The notes below the pieces were generated by a model. The model made no database searches. It worked only from the letters and a program-made list of their open reading frames with translations, and was not told where the DNA came from. The translations under genes and the position numbers were made by a program. Below are positions 20,794 to 29,937 of a DNA stretch of 64,000 bases, one piece after another. Numbering within the stretch: the first letter of the stretch is position 1; each line of letters begins with the position of its first letter. Source of the stretch: Arthrobacter sp. B3I4. GTDB taxonomy: Bacteria; Actinomycetota; Actinomycetes; Actinomycetales; Micrococcaceae. The stretch is taken from contig NZ_JAUSYK010000001.1 in the NCBI RefSeq assembly GCF_030816855.1, positions 744,001-808,000 of the forward strand, written 5' to 3'.

Positions 20794-21478
20794 GACAAGC
20801 GTCGATAGCCGACAGCCCGCAACAGGGCTAGGTTCCACCACCGTCCGCCGGCTGCCCGAGATCGCGCGACCTCACGGCCGGTGCCGTTGCGCACGAAGCA
20901 AGCCGGGCTACCGGATCTCCCATGACTTAGAGATGGCGGACCAGCCACACAGCTCAGGTTTGCTGACGAGTTGCTCCGTCTGCTTCGCTGTTCGAACCTA
21001 CCGCCCTGCTGTGTGCGTGCTGTGCGCTCTTTCGCAGGCGATCATCCGTGCCGGTAGCAGAAGGGGTCCTATAGAACGACGTGGATCTGCTAACTCTCGG
21101 TACCGTTGTGGTCCCCTGTCCGCCCGTCCATTTTTTTGCCGATCCCCCAGCCCTCGGTCTCCTGTTCCCAGGGTTCCCCTGGATCCCATGGTCCCTGGTG
21201 GTTGTGTCCCTTGGGTCCCCCACGTTGCCGGGCCGCCTGTTCTGATGGAACGGTGACAGCCCACCGCGCGGGGAGGACAGCGTCGTGCTGGCGCGGCGAA
21301 GATGACCCTCCTCGCGTGCGTAGATGCACCACTTTTTAGGCTTACCGTATTGGCCTCTGGCCTCAGCAAATCCAAGCGCCACGAATCGTGAGACCGATGG
21401 ACTGTCTGATGGGTTTCCCAAAGTCGTCCTCCTCTTCCTTCTGCGCACAGTAGACGCAGGCTCCGCGGTGGATGTGGC

Positions 21479-21858
21479 TGTGGATAACTTTGTGGACAGG
21501 TTAGGGGGACTTTCCCGGGTCGCACGTGAGATGGCAGTCGCGATAGAGGATCGAATCGGAGCGCCGGCCGTCTAGCCTGAGGGAAGGGCAGGGATGTTTC
21601 ACGTGGAACAGAAGAAGTATGACTCCGCTGGGCGAGAAACGCGCTCCGTCAAGGTGTCGTTCGTCGTACGGGGGTTGAGTTTTGCGCGATCTGCTTCCCT
21701 TACGGGTGGCTGTACACTTGCATGAGCCTCCTGCGCTGCAGGAAGGCAAAGGGTTGCCAGGGCCACAGCAGCGTATCGCCCGCTGTCGCGTGAGCGTCCG
21801 CCTGTGGATATCGCTGTGGGTATCGGATGGCCGTGCTGTGGATAATCCTGTGCATAAC
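21479..21858. promoter_or_regulatory. Cluster of DnaA boxes inside the parS region
   Basis: Two perfect TTATCCACA boxes on the minus strand (21479-21487 and 21837-21845) are accompanied by CTGTCCACA (minus, 21491-21499), ATATCCACA (minus, 21803-21811) and TTATGCACA (minus, 21850-21858). All five share one orientation. The imperfect parS at 21596 lies between them. Two perfect 9-mers in one 380-base non-coding stretch are unlikely by chance. The cluster could titrate DnaA or couple origin and centromere. Confidence 0.65.
21596..21609. promoter_or_regulatory. parS: Near-match parS site
   Basis: GTTTCACGTGGAAC, one base off the consensus palindrome. It lies within the DnaA-box cluster. Single-mismatch parS sites are often bound more weakly. 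Confidence 0.6.
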
Positions 21859-22744
21859 CAAGTCAGGTAACCACGTAGTGGAGGGGGCAGACACCCGCGG
21901 CTCCACCGAATTGGGGCTGGTCGCGAGGCCGCCTGCCCACCAGAAAAATGTAACGGCCAGGCGCAACCAACAGCATCGGTGATGCGGAGCAAGCAGGGTA
22001 CACTCGAGCGGCACAGAATCTCGGGCGCGGTCTGCGCGACTGTGTCCCCGGCACTGGTGGGTTTCTTTTGCCGCCACTAGGTTGGTGTGCCGCCGGCATG
22101 GCCCGCAGTGGGATGCGGGAGAGACTGAGCTGCCAGGGTGGAGCGGGAGAAGCGGCGGCGGTCCCGCGTGTTTCCCACGACGAGCAGAAGATGCTGGAAA
22201 GGCTGCAGCGTAACCACGCGCCCTACGGAATGATCACGAGCGCGGGTCGCCCGCTCTCCTTAGCCTGGTAACGGGACAGGGCGCTGTCAGCAATGCAGCG
22301 TAGGAGGATTCCCCTGGAATCGCGAAGAGGCACTCCATACGGTTCGAGGCCCAGGAATGGTTCCGATCCGGTGCCCAACGTTGCAGACGTTCTGAATAAC
22401 CCCGACCAGCCCTTGAAATGCTGCTGCCGGCGGATCGACAATGGGGCACGCTTGCGATGATACCGTCGATGGCTCGGCGAGTCACTAGTGGCCAGCCTAT
22501 TTCCGGTTGCGTTTGTCGATGCGGTGCCAGCGAAAGCTCCCCCGATCGGTGTCAGCACGGGACGACCAACGCGACCGGCTGGTGCATCACCCCCAGTGGG
22601 TCATGGCGAAGGCGATGCGGCGAATGAACTACTTCGGAGGCCGCCCGCCCGGTTCGCTGCGGCGGCGCGGGCTCGGTTAGTCCGCCTCAATAGGGCCGCA
22701 ACTTGTGCTCTCTCTGAGGTCGCAGACGTCCATTCTGTGCGACA

Positions 22745-22758
22745 GTTTCACGTGAAAC
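22745..22758. promoter_or_regulatory. parS: parS site
   Basis: Exact GTTTCACGTGAAAC core. Confidence 0.95.
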
Positions 22759-23044
22759 GTCGCCACGTTGGAGGTGCGGGCTTCGCCGTGAGCGGGTTTG
22801 AACGGCGTGCCACGGGGAGTTCCGCCGCCAGTGAGCAAGACTCAGAGACAGGTAGGTCGCGATAATCCTCGGGAAGGCGGCACGACAGTCGCATCAGCCT
22901 TCGCTACAGTCCGCGCCGGCTTGTTCGTAAATCGGCTACATCTCTCTGCCACATCCCTGCGTGCCCGGCATGCCCGGAAACCTGATCCCTGCACAGTCAC
23001 TACACGACGCTATGGCGCGGCCGCGCTTGTGGCAGCCGGCAGTC

Positions 23045-23136
23045 GGTAGCGATTAGCGAGGTTTAGCCCGCGCCGAGCGATGGCCGAGGAGCGTTTTGCG
23101 GCAGACACGGTGGTTGGTAGCGGTTAGCGAGGTCTA
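23045..23136. repeat. Imperfect direct repeat, period 71 bases
   Basis: A 21-base unit starting GGTAGCGATTAGCGAGG at 23045-23065 recurs with 19 of 21 identities at 23116-23136 (GGTAGCGGTTAGCGAGG). Similarity extends upstream to GGCAGcc/GGCAGac. The unit is not otherwise recognised. It could be a duplication remnant or a pair of protein-binding sites. Confidence 0.6.
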
Positions 23137-23188
23137 CACCGCTCTGGGCGTGACTGCCGCTCGCATCCTCTCGTCAACCGACTGGCTG

Positions 23189-23202
23189 GTTTCACGTGAA
23201 AC
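23189..23202. promoter_or_regulatory. parS: parS site
   Basis: Exact GTTTCACGTGAAAC core, 53 bases after the second repeat unit. Confidence 0.95.
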
Positions 23203-23682
23203 ATCGCAATCGGCAAGGACCGAGCCCGGTACACCGCGCTCACCAGAAGACAGTGGGTGCTGCGCGGCGCATCCGTAACCTGTCGTCGAGCGGCGGGTGA
23301 GGCTTGGGTACCACCGGCGCCGTCCCTTTGCATCCCCAACGAGTTCCATGGGTGTCTTCGCCATGGATGCCCAGGCCGCTTGGGCCGGAAGCAGCAGTGG
23401 GCAGGTATGCGTGTTCGCTAAACACCCGTGAGGGTGTAGTAGCGCACGTTAACTTTCAAAGCCGGCACCTGCGAAATGACCTGGGGGCGGCGCACATGAT
23501 TCCGCGTTCCCGTTGTATGTGCACTCGGCTACGCTCGTGCAATCTCGGCCGGATCTCTAATGAGCGGACCGCCGGTGTGAGGCGTCTTGTTCTACCTATT
23601 TGCGTTAGCACTAGTACCACCAACGGGCTTGTCCCCCTACAGCGCGGGGCTGCACCACGCCCACCGCTGCCGGAGCGTGCTC

Positions 23683-23696
23683 GTTTCACGTGAAAC
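23683..23696. promoter_or_regulatory. parS: parS site
   Basis: Exact GTTTCACGTGAAAC core. Confidence 0.95.
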
Positions 23697-23847
23697 ACAA
23701 AGCAGCAGCCCTACTTTGCCCGTCTGCGTCCAACAAGCTACTTGGTCGTGGTGCACCCGTCATGACTGATAACGTGCACGGCCGCCGTTGCGCACGCGGT
23801 CGCGTCGGCCGGCCCGGGAACGCCCGGGGATCACAGTATAGTGCCGT

Positions 23848-23861
23848 GTTTCACGTGAAAC
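23848..23861. promoter_or_regulatory. parS: parS site
   Basis: Exact GTTTCACGTGAAAC core; the rightmost site, 165 bases from its neighbour and about 480 bases from the trxA terminator. Confidence 0.95.
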
Positions 23862-24344
23862 GGTCGCGCAATTCCGCATCGGGTTGCGCGGACCTTTGGA
23901 CGGGCGAATTGTTGCTTGCCGCGACCGTGGCTCTCTCACTCCCACTGCCCAGTGCCGCTTCCTACCACCGGACCATAGCAGCGGTACCCCGCGCTCCGCT
24001 CTGCTCGTCCCAGGCGGGACGCATCGGCAGGCAATCCGGGCCGACGCACGATGCCGGCCCTCACAACCGTCCCTTTAGCGTTGGCCGCCTTCGGCAACGC
24101 GACTTCGTCAGTCCACCATGACCAGGTTCGGTGTCGACAACCCTCATCTCGCCTTCTTCCACATTGGCTACCCTTCTCCATACTCGGCTCCACACGATTT
24201 TTCCTGCTGAGAGGGGCCTGGATGGACGTCAGGCGACGAAAGTGAACGGAACCGGTTGCTATTGAGTGCAATTTCCCCGGCAGTGCGGCTGCCGGGCGGC
24301 TGATACTCATTGGGCCCCTGTGACAACGACCGCAGTACAACAAC

Positions 24345-24380
24345 AAAAAGCGGTGGCCCTCCTCAGGAGGACCACCGCTT
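24345..24380 (-). terminator. Rho-independent terminator after trxA
   Basis: On the minus strand, AAGCGGTGG plus TCCTCC pairs with GGAGG plus CCACCGCTT around a short loop, followed by a T-run (TTTTTGTTG). It lies 36 bases beyond the trxA stop and closes the leftward trxB-trxA transcript before the parS region. Confidence 0.85.
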
Positions 24381-24416
24381 CAGCGCGCCGACGCCGAGGG
24401 CCGGCGTGGCAAATAC

Positions 24417-24743
24417 TTAGGACAGGACGTCGGCGAATTCCTTTTCGAAGAACTGCTTTGGCCGTGCGCCAATGACGGTTCCCTTGACTTCGCCGCCCTG
24501 GAACAAGTAAACAGCCGGTATCGAGGTGATACCGTACTCCGCTGCTATTCCGGGGTTGTCGTCGACGTTCACCTTGACGACGTTGACCTTCTCGCCGTAT
24601 TCGACTGAGATCTCGTCGAGGATAGGGCTGAGTTTGCGGCACGGGCCGCACCATTCAGCCCAGAAATCGACGATGACGGGCTTGTCGGCGGCCAGCACGT
24701 CGGTGCTGAAGCTGGCGTCTGTTACATCTTTTGCGTTGCTCAT
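24417..24743 (-). CDS. trxA: Thioredoxin
   Basis: A 108-residue disulfide reductase. The redox motif WCGPC is at 31-35 within VIVDFWAEWCGPCRKLSPILDEIS. The cis-proline loop is ITSIPAVYLFQGG and the helical C-terminus ends FADVLS. It is reduced by the thioredoxin reductase encoded 35 bases upstream and probably shares its transcript. It converges on parB across the parS region. Confidence 0.97.
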   Translation of the reverse strand: MSNAKDVTDASFSTDVLAADKPVIVDFWAEWCGPCRKLSPILDEISVEYGEKVNVVKVNVDDNPGIAAEYGITSIPAVYLFQGGEVKGTVIGARPKQFFEKEFADVLS

Positions 24744-24778
24744 AACCTTGTCTCTCTCTTGGGCTTACCGCGCTCTGG

Positions 24779-25735
24779 TCAGGCGTGGAGGTCTGCGAGG
24801 TAGTGCTCGACGTCGAGGGCAGCCACACATCCGGAACCGGATGCGGTGATGGCTTGACGGTAGGTCGGGTCAATGACGTCACCGGCGGCGAAGACGCCCT
24901 TGACGCTCGTCTTGGATGTACGGCCCTCGACGGCGATCGTCCCTTCCGGCGAAAGGTCAAGCTTGCCCTTGACGAGGTCGGTGCGGGGATCATTTCCGAT
25001 CGCCACGAAAACTCCAGTGACAGCAAGTTCAGTTTCCGTGCCGTCTAGAAGGTTCTTCAACCGAAGTCCGCTGACCTTGTCCCCGCCCAGCACGTCTTCC
25101 ACAGCAGTGTTCCAGATGAACTTGATCTTCTCGTGGGCAAGTGCACGATCCGCCATGATTTTCGATGCGCGCAAGGTTTCCCGCCGATGTACGACCGTCA
25201 CCGACCTGGCGAACTTGGTCAGGAACAGTGCCTCTTCCATGGCTGAGTCACCTCCGCCGACCACTGCGATGTCCTGGTCCTTGAAAAAGAAACCGTCGCA
25301 GGTTGCACACCAGCTCACTCCGTGGCCGGACAGGCGCTTCTCGTTGGGCAGACCCAGTTCGCGGTAGGCGGAGCCGGTCGACAAGATGATGGCCCGGGCG
25401 CGGAAGGTCTCTTCGGTGGCGATAGTGACCGTCTTGATGTCACCGTCGATGTCCAAGTCGGTGACGTCCTCGAACTCGATCTGGGTGCCGAACCGGGCGG
25501 CCTGCTTCTCGAAGTTCTCCATCAGGTCCGGGCCCATGATGCCCTCGGGGAAGCCTGGGTAGTTTTCGACGTCGGTGGTGTTCATGAGCTCGCCGCCTGC
25601 GGTTACAGAACCTGCCAGAAGCAGCGGCTTGAGGTCGGCACGCGCCGTGTACACCGCCGCCGTGTAGCCGGCAGGCCCGGAGCCGACGATGATGACATCA
25701 CGTACCTCGGACGCGGTGTTTTCTGCGTTGCTCAC
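24779..25735 (-). CDS. trxB: Thioredoxin reductase (NADPH)
   Basis: A low-molecular-weight flavoprotein reductase of 318 residues. The FAD motif GSGPAG is at about 18-23, the redox pair CATC at 143-146 (VSWCATCDGFFF), the NADPH motif VVGGGDSAMEEA, and the C-terminal FAD contact GVFAAGDVIDPTYRQAITASGSGC. GTG at 25735 is chosen because it is the only start codon near GGGAAGAGG at a workable distance; the longer frame adds 18 unrelated residues. It is followed by trxA. In mycobacteria the same pair lies between sigM and cwlM. Confidence 0.96.
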   Translation of the reverse strand: MSNAENTASEVRDVIIVGSGPAGYTAAVYTARADLKPLLLAGSVTAGGELMNTTDVENYPGFPEGIMGPDLMENFEKQAARFGTQIEFEDVTDLDIDGDIKTVTIATEETFRARAIILSTGSAYRELGLPNEKRLSGHGVSWCATCDGFFFKDQDIAVVGGGDSAMEEALFLTKFARSVTVVHRRETLRASKIMADRALAHEKIKFIWNTAVEDVLGGDKVSGLRLKNLLDGTETELAVTGVFVAIGNDPRTDLVKGKLDLSPEGTIAVEGRTSKTSVKGVFAAGDVIDPTYRQAITASGSGCVAALDVEHYLADLHA

Positions 25736-25920
25736 TGAACTGTGAACCTCTTCCCTGGTCGAAGGGCCCGCCTGGGTGGCCGGCCACATTGCACAACTAA
25801 AACAGGCATCCGGATATTCCGTCGACGCGGGTCATGACCAGCCCCTAGCGTTCTACCCGGACGCCCCGCCGGCAGGCTGTCATTCCGGATCCTCCGCCGG
25901 TACCGTCTGGCGGGCGGCGC

Positions 25921-27564
25921 CTACTGGACCTTGATCTCCGCAAGCCGCAGTCCGAAACCGTAGCGGGTCTTTGGCGCTGCGAGCTTCGGAAGGCTCTTGA
26001 TCGAAACGATGACGTACTGGGCCGTGACAGGCTCCTGCAGCGGCATGGTGAGTTCCGGGGAGGTGAAGCTGTTGCTGCCAACCAGCTTGGCTCCTTCCAA
26101 CGACGGCTGGTCGTTGGTGAAGACGCTGATGCTGCCACCGGAGGCGCCAAGCTGGCTCAGGGTCACCGACGATATCTGCGCCTCGTCCTTGAGCTTGACG
26201 ACGAGCGGAACGCCGTCAGGAGCGAAACCGCCCCAGCTGTCACTGGCGAACTCCATATCGGACCAGTAGCTGGCAGCGTTGCCGTCGTAGGTCTTGACGA
26301 GGTCCCGGTCGTAGGTGGCGGCGAAATCGAAGTTGCCCTGGCGGGTGACCGACTCGATGGCCGGGGGTGCTGCCGCCGGCGGTGCACTCGGGGCCGCGGA
26401 GGGCGCCTCGGTTTGTTGCGGGGCACTGGCAGGCGCTGTCGTCTTGGCGGCTTCGGGCGTGCCGCCCTTGAAAAGCCCGCCTAGGTTCGTGACGGCGAAA
26501 ATCAGTCCGATCACGAGCACTGCAGCCAGCAGGGCGCCCACCAGCCAACGCATGGACCGCGGTTCACGCCGCGGCTCGTCGTCGTCGGTGTCGTCTTCGT
26601 ACTCCTCGTACCGGTCCGTGGACGGGGTCTTCTTGGCGAGAACCGGGAAACTACCCGCTGCCCGACCGGCAGCCGCTCCGGTGGATCCAGCGCGTTGCCT
26701 CGCCGCGGTCCGCTCGTCAGGCTCGGCGTCGTCGTAGTCATCGCCTTTCCAAAGCGAGACTTTGGGAGTCTTTGCAGCCGGCGCTGCTTGCGCAGCAGTC
26801 TGCACCGGCTGGGCGGCGGTAGCCTGCGGAGCCGCTTGCTGGGGGGCGGTCTTCGGGGATTTGGCAGCCTTGGCGGCGGCGGCACCGGCGGAACCAGCCG
26901 CTACAGCGGCGGCACCAGCGACGACGCCGGAAGCACCGGCACCCTGGGCACCGGCACCCCGGGCACTGGCGCCGCTCCTGCCTTGCGAGCCGGACCCGCT
27001 GGAGTCGCGGGCAGCGGGGCCACGGGAGCCTGCGCCCGGCGAGGACGCCGGCGGAGCAGGTACACGCTGCGGCGGCGCGGAGGGCGCCGCGGGACGCTGA
27101 CCGGCCGGCCGGTGCTGCTCACCGTAGTTAATGTATCCCGCGTCGATTTCCTCGTCGTCGTAGAGACCGTCGTAGGTTTCCGGCTCGGTGGAGCGCGGCT
27201 GACCGAAGATTTCGCTGCCCAGTGTGTCGGTGAAGAACGGCTCCACATAGGGAGGGTTGGAGCTGACGACGAGGTCGAGCAGGTCGGCAGCCGAGGTGTG
27301 GTTGGTGATGAGGTAGGTGGTGGCGTCGCTGACCCCAAGGTCCAGGATCTGGACGTGCCCCGGACGTTCACCGGTTGCCACTTCCCGGGCGCCCTGGGCC
27401 ACCTGGTCGGCGTTGCCAGGGCCGGCGACGAGGATGCTCACCGGGCGGTTGAGTACCTGGTCCACCCCGTCCAGCACCAGATCATGGTCATGCGAAGTCA
27501 GTACCATGGCTGTGACCTTGTAGCGGCCGCCAAGTACTGATCCGACATCGATCGGGTGGGACAC
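25921..27564 (-). CDS. Pseudokinase-like membrane protein with extracytoplasmic discoidin-like domain
   Basis: A 547-residue protein next to murJ. The N-terminal part (about 1-115) starts VGSVLGGRYKVTAMV and resembles a kinase N-lobe, but lacks a proper glycine-rich loop and the catalytic HRD and DFG motifs, so it should not be catalytic. A long Ala/Pro/Gln-rich linker follows. One membrane segment lies at about 348-370 (WLVGALLAAVLVIGLIFAV). The extracytoplasmic end (about 413-547) has a beta-rich, F5/8-type-C-like pattern ending TRYGFGLRLAEIKV. M. tuberculosis MviN (Rv3910) carries a pseudokinase and a similar outer domain fused to MurJ; here murJ is separate and 170 bases upstream. A role in controlling MurJ is inference. 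Confidence 0.75.
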   Translation of the reverse strand: MSHPIDVGSVLGGRYKVTAMVLTSHDHDLVLDGVDQVLNRPVSILVAGPGNADQVAQGAREVATGERPGHVQILDLGVSDATTYLITNHTSAADLLDLVVSSNPPYVEPFFTDTLGSEIFGQPRSTEPETYDGLYDDEEIDAGYINYGEQHRPAGQRPAAPSAPPQRVPAPPASSPGAGSRGPAARDSSGSGSQGRSGASARGAGAQGAGASGVVAGAAAVAAGSAGAAAAKAAKSPKTAPQQAAPQATAAQPVQTAAQAAPAAKTPKVSLWKGDDYDDAEPDERTAARQRAGSTGAAAGRAAGSFPVLAKKTPSTDRYEEYEDDTDDDEPRREPRSMRWLVGALLAAVLVIGLIFAVTNLGGLFKGGTPEAAKTTAPASAPQQTEAPSAAPSAPPAAAPPAIESVTRQGNFDFAATYDRDLVKTYDGNAASYWSDMEFASDSWGGFAPDGVPLVVKLKDEAQISSVTLSQLGASGGSISVFTNDQPSLEGAKLVGSNSFTSPELTMPLQEPVTAQYVIVSIKSLPKLAAPKTRYGFGLRLAEIKVQ

Positions 27565-27734
27565 GGGTTCCTCCTAGACTGTCCGGGAATTGCCGGCCTT
27601 GATGACGTCAACAGTCAACGCCGGCCCCCGGTAAAGCCGGTGGACCTAAGGTCTGCAACTCCCCTTATTAGTCTTCGATCCTAGCCGATGCACTGTCCGC
27701 GCCGCGTGATCCCGGCGCCGCGAGCACAAGGCGG

Positions 27735-29843
27735 CTATTTTTTAGTCCGGCGGCCGAAGGGGAAATAAGGGTTCTGCCCCGACTGGCCCTGGTAGGTCCG
27801 GCGGCCGGGTAAGGGAATCTCCGGCCGGCCCTGGCTGGCCCGGGCGGTGCCGGGCAGCTCCTCCTCAGGGAGGTATCCGCCGTCGGAATGCCCGCCCGGT
27901 TCCTCCTCTTCCCGGAGGTTTGGCCCTACCCGGAAGGAAGCGGTGTCGAACTCCCCCGAAATTCGCGGGATGAGGCCGGTATCCATCGAGGTGGTGGCCC
28001 TTTCCTGGGTGGGCCTGGCAGGTACGGGAGCTTCACTGGCGAGGGCGTCACTCGTGCGGGTGTCGGTACCGGCGTCAGCCCCGGCGGCCCGGTGTGGCGC
28101 CTCGGCGGGACTGCGCCGCAGTCTTCCCAGCAGAGGCTGCAGCAGGTCCTGCAGTTCGGTCACACGAAGGATCTTGAGCAGGAGGAAGTAAACAGCCAGC
28201 ATGACTGGACCGACGACGACGACGGTCACCAGGGCCGCCGGCCGGCTGCTCCAGGCGAAGCCGTCAGGCTGGTAGCTGCCCAGCAACCACAGCGCTCCGG
28301 CAGCGGCCAGCGCCGAGCCGAGTGCCGCGTAACCCATGCGGATGTAGGAGCTGGCCACGCGTGGACCGTCCAAGTGCCCGAGAAGCCGGCGGAGGAAGAA
28401 CGCACTGACCATGACCGAGAGGATATTGCCGCCGGTATAGAGGATCGCGATGGCGAAAATGATCTGGTCAAAGGGCAGGAACTGGATGAAGAAGGCGGCC
28501 ACCACGTTGACGAGGGCCAGCACCAGCTGGATAAAGAACGGGGTCCGGGCGTCTTCGTTGGCGTAGAAGACCCGCGACATCATGAAGTTCGCGCTCATGA
28601 ACGGCGTGCTCAGGGCCAGGATGGTGAGCGTCTGGGCCAGCATGACCCCGTCCTGACGCTGCCCGCCGGAGAAGAACATGCCCAGCGGCCCGGCGAGGGC
28701 GAAGAGCGCCAGCGCACCAAACACGGTGGCTACCGCCATGGTCCGCAGACCGTGGGACAGCGCCCTGCGCAGCCCGGCCCGGTCGCCGTCCTGGGATGCC
28801 CGGGTCATGCGGTTGAAGAGCACGGTGGCCAGAGAGAGCGCGATGATGGAGTGCGGGAGCAGGTAAAGCTGGCTGGCGACTTCCAGCACCGCGTTGCCAG
28901 GAAGGGTGGCCGCGGCCGCGTGGTCGCCGGCCTTTTCCAGCCTGAGGCGCTCGGCGCCGGGGATCGTCGCGATGCGCATGACGTAGAGGAAGGCGAGCTG
29001 CCCGACGGCGGCGGTTGACAGCGTCCAGACGCTGAGTTTGGCTGCCTGGCCCAGGCCCACGCCGCGCCAGCCGAAGCGGGGCCGCAGCCCCAGCCGCAAC
29101 CGGAACACCGGAATCATCAAAATGGCGGTCTGGGCAATGACACCGATGGTGGAGAAGCCCGCCACGAGGAAGGTCTGGAATGACCCCCAGTTATCGAGTG
29201 TGTGCGGGTTGCTGGCGTCATTAGCTCCCAGGATCCAAATGAACATGCCCAGGCCGGCGATCGCGACGATGTTGTTAAGGATCGGGGCCCACATGGCGGG
29301 TCCGAACGCCCCGTTGGCGTTCAGGACCTGGGTGAGCAGGGCGTACAGGCCGTAGAAGAAGATCTGCGGCAGGCACCAGAAAGCAAACGATACGGCCAGG
29401 GCCTTTTGTTGCGGCGAATAGCCCTGGGTGGTCAGCTCGATCACCCATGGCGCGAGCAGGGTCACCAGCAACGTCAGCGAAAGCAACACCACGACGGCCA
29501 AGGTCAGCAGCCGGCTGATGTAGTCGGCTCCGCGGTCCGCGGCCTTGCTTGCCTTGATGATCTGCGGGACCAGTACCGCGTTGAAGACGCCGCCGGCCAC
29601 CAGCAGGAAGATCAGGTTGGGCAGGTTGTTGGCGTTGACGAACGTGTCGGTGACGGTGGAGCCGAGGCCCAGGGCTGCCGCGAGCATCCAGGTCTTTACG
29701 AAGCCCAGGAAACGCGAAACCAGCGTTCCGGCGGCCATGATGGCGCTGGAACGTGCCTCTCCGGCGTGGGCGGCTGGGGTGGCGGCGGCCGCGGACGGGG
29801 CAGGCTTATCGGGCGAGGGCTTGGCAGCAGACATTGTCTTCAT
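27735..29843 (-). CDS. murJ: Lipid II flippase MurJ
   Basis: MOP-superfamily flippase that moves the peptidoglycan precursor lipid II across the membrane. The core of about 530 residues has the expected series of membrane segments, including SRFLGFVKTWMLAAALGLGSTVTDTFVNANNLPNLIFLLVAGGVFNAVLVPQI, the MurJ signature region. About 150 residues of soluble tail follow, rich in Pro/Glu and ending in a basic GRRTKK. Total 702 residues. The first 30 residues are a disordered Ala/Pro stretch; a second ATG lies three codons in. The downstream gene encodes the pseudokinase-like partner. Confidence 0.93.
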   Translation of the reverse strand: MKTMSAAKPSPDKPAPSAAAATPAAHAGEARSSAIMAAGTLVSRFLGFVKTWMLAAALGLGSTVTDTFVNANNLPNLIFLLVAGGVFNAVLVPQIIKASKAADRGADYISRLLTLAVVVLLSLTLLVTLLAPWVIELTTQGYSPQQKALAVSFAFWCLPQIFFYGLYALLTQVLNANGAFGPAMWAPILNNIVAIAGLGMFIWILGANDASNPHTLDNWGSFQTFLVAGFSTIGVIAQTAILMIPVFRLRLGLRPRFGWRGVGLGQAAKLSVWTLSTAAVGQLAFLYVMRIATIPGAERLRLEKAGDHAAAATLPGNAVLEVASQLYLLPHSIIALSLATVLFNRMTRASQDGDRAGLRRALSHGLRTMAVATVFGALALFALAGPLGMFFSGGQRQDGVMLAQTLTILALSTPFMSANFMMSRVFYANEDARTPFFIQLVLALVNVVAAFFIQFLPFDQIIFAIAILYTGGNILSVMVSAFFLRRLLGHLDGPRVASSYIRMGYAALGSALAAAGALWLLGSYQPDGFAWSSRPAALVTVVVVGPVMLAVYFLLLKILRVTELQDLLQPLLGRLRRSPAEAPHRAAGADAGTDTRTSDALASEAPVPARPTQERATTSMDTGLIPRISGEFDTASFRVGPNLREEEEPGGHSDGGYLPEEELPGTARASQGRPEIPLPGRRTYQGQSGQNPYFPFGRRTKK

Positions 29844-29937
29844 CGTCTCATCCGGGGATGCCTTTGTGCGCCATCAGGCCCGGGACGGCGGTAGGCCGCA
29901 GCGGGCTGGGGTCACGCCGGGCGCGGTGGGCGGCGCT

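Larger units (their letters stand above)
19867..24344. other. Gene-free parS-rich region (probable chromosomal centromere)
   Basis: About 4.5 kb between the convergent parB and trxA. No frame here has recognisable protein motifs, good ribosome-binding sites or the codon pattern of the neighbouring genes. The region looks less GC-rich and more irregular than the flanking coding DNA. It contains six further exact parS cores and one near match, two perfect TTATCCACA boxes with variants, a 71-base-period repeat, and a hairpin at about 20193-20242 (CACCGGCC with GGCCGGTG). Terminators bound it on both sides, so transcription from either neighbour should stop outside it. I read it as a dedicated ParB-loading and spreading platform. 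In mycobacteria the homologous position holds cwlM, which is not seen. Confidence 0.8.

Noticed and set aside
21163..21222. Short runs of CCC/GGG-type units that could suggest a repeat array
   Set aside because: The units are irregular in length and sequence, with no constant repeat and spacer. Not a CRISPR, and too loose to list as a repeat.
20672..21256. 194-residue open frame in the parS region
   Set aside because: No ribosome-binding site, no family motifs, and irregular composition. It reads through a parS site as VSRETTS, so the frame follows from the parS sequence and lack of stops, not from a gene.
23398..23450. Small hairpin (ACACCC/GGGTGT) as a possible ncRNA or terminator
   Set aside because: The stem is only six bases and no promoter or T-run is seen, so support is too weak.
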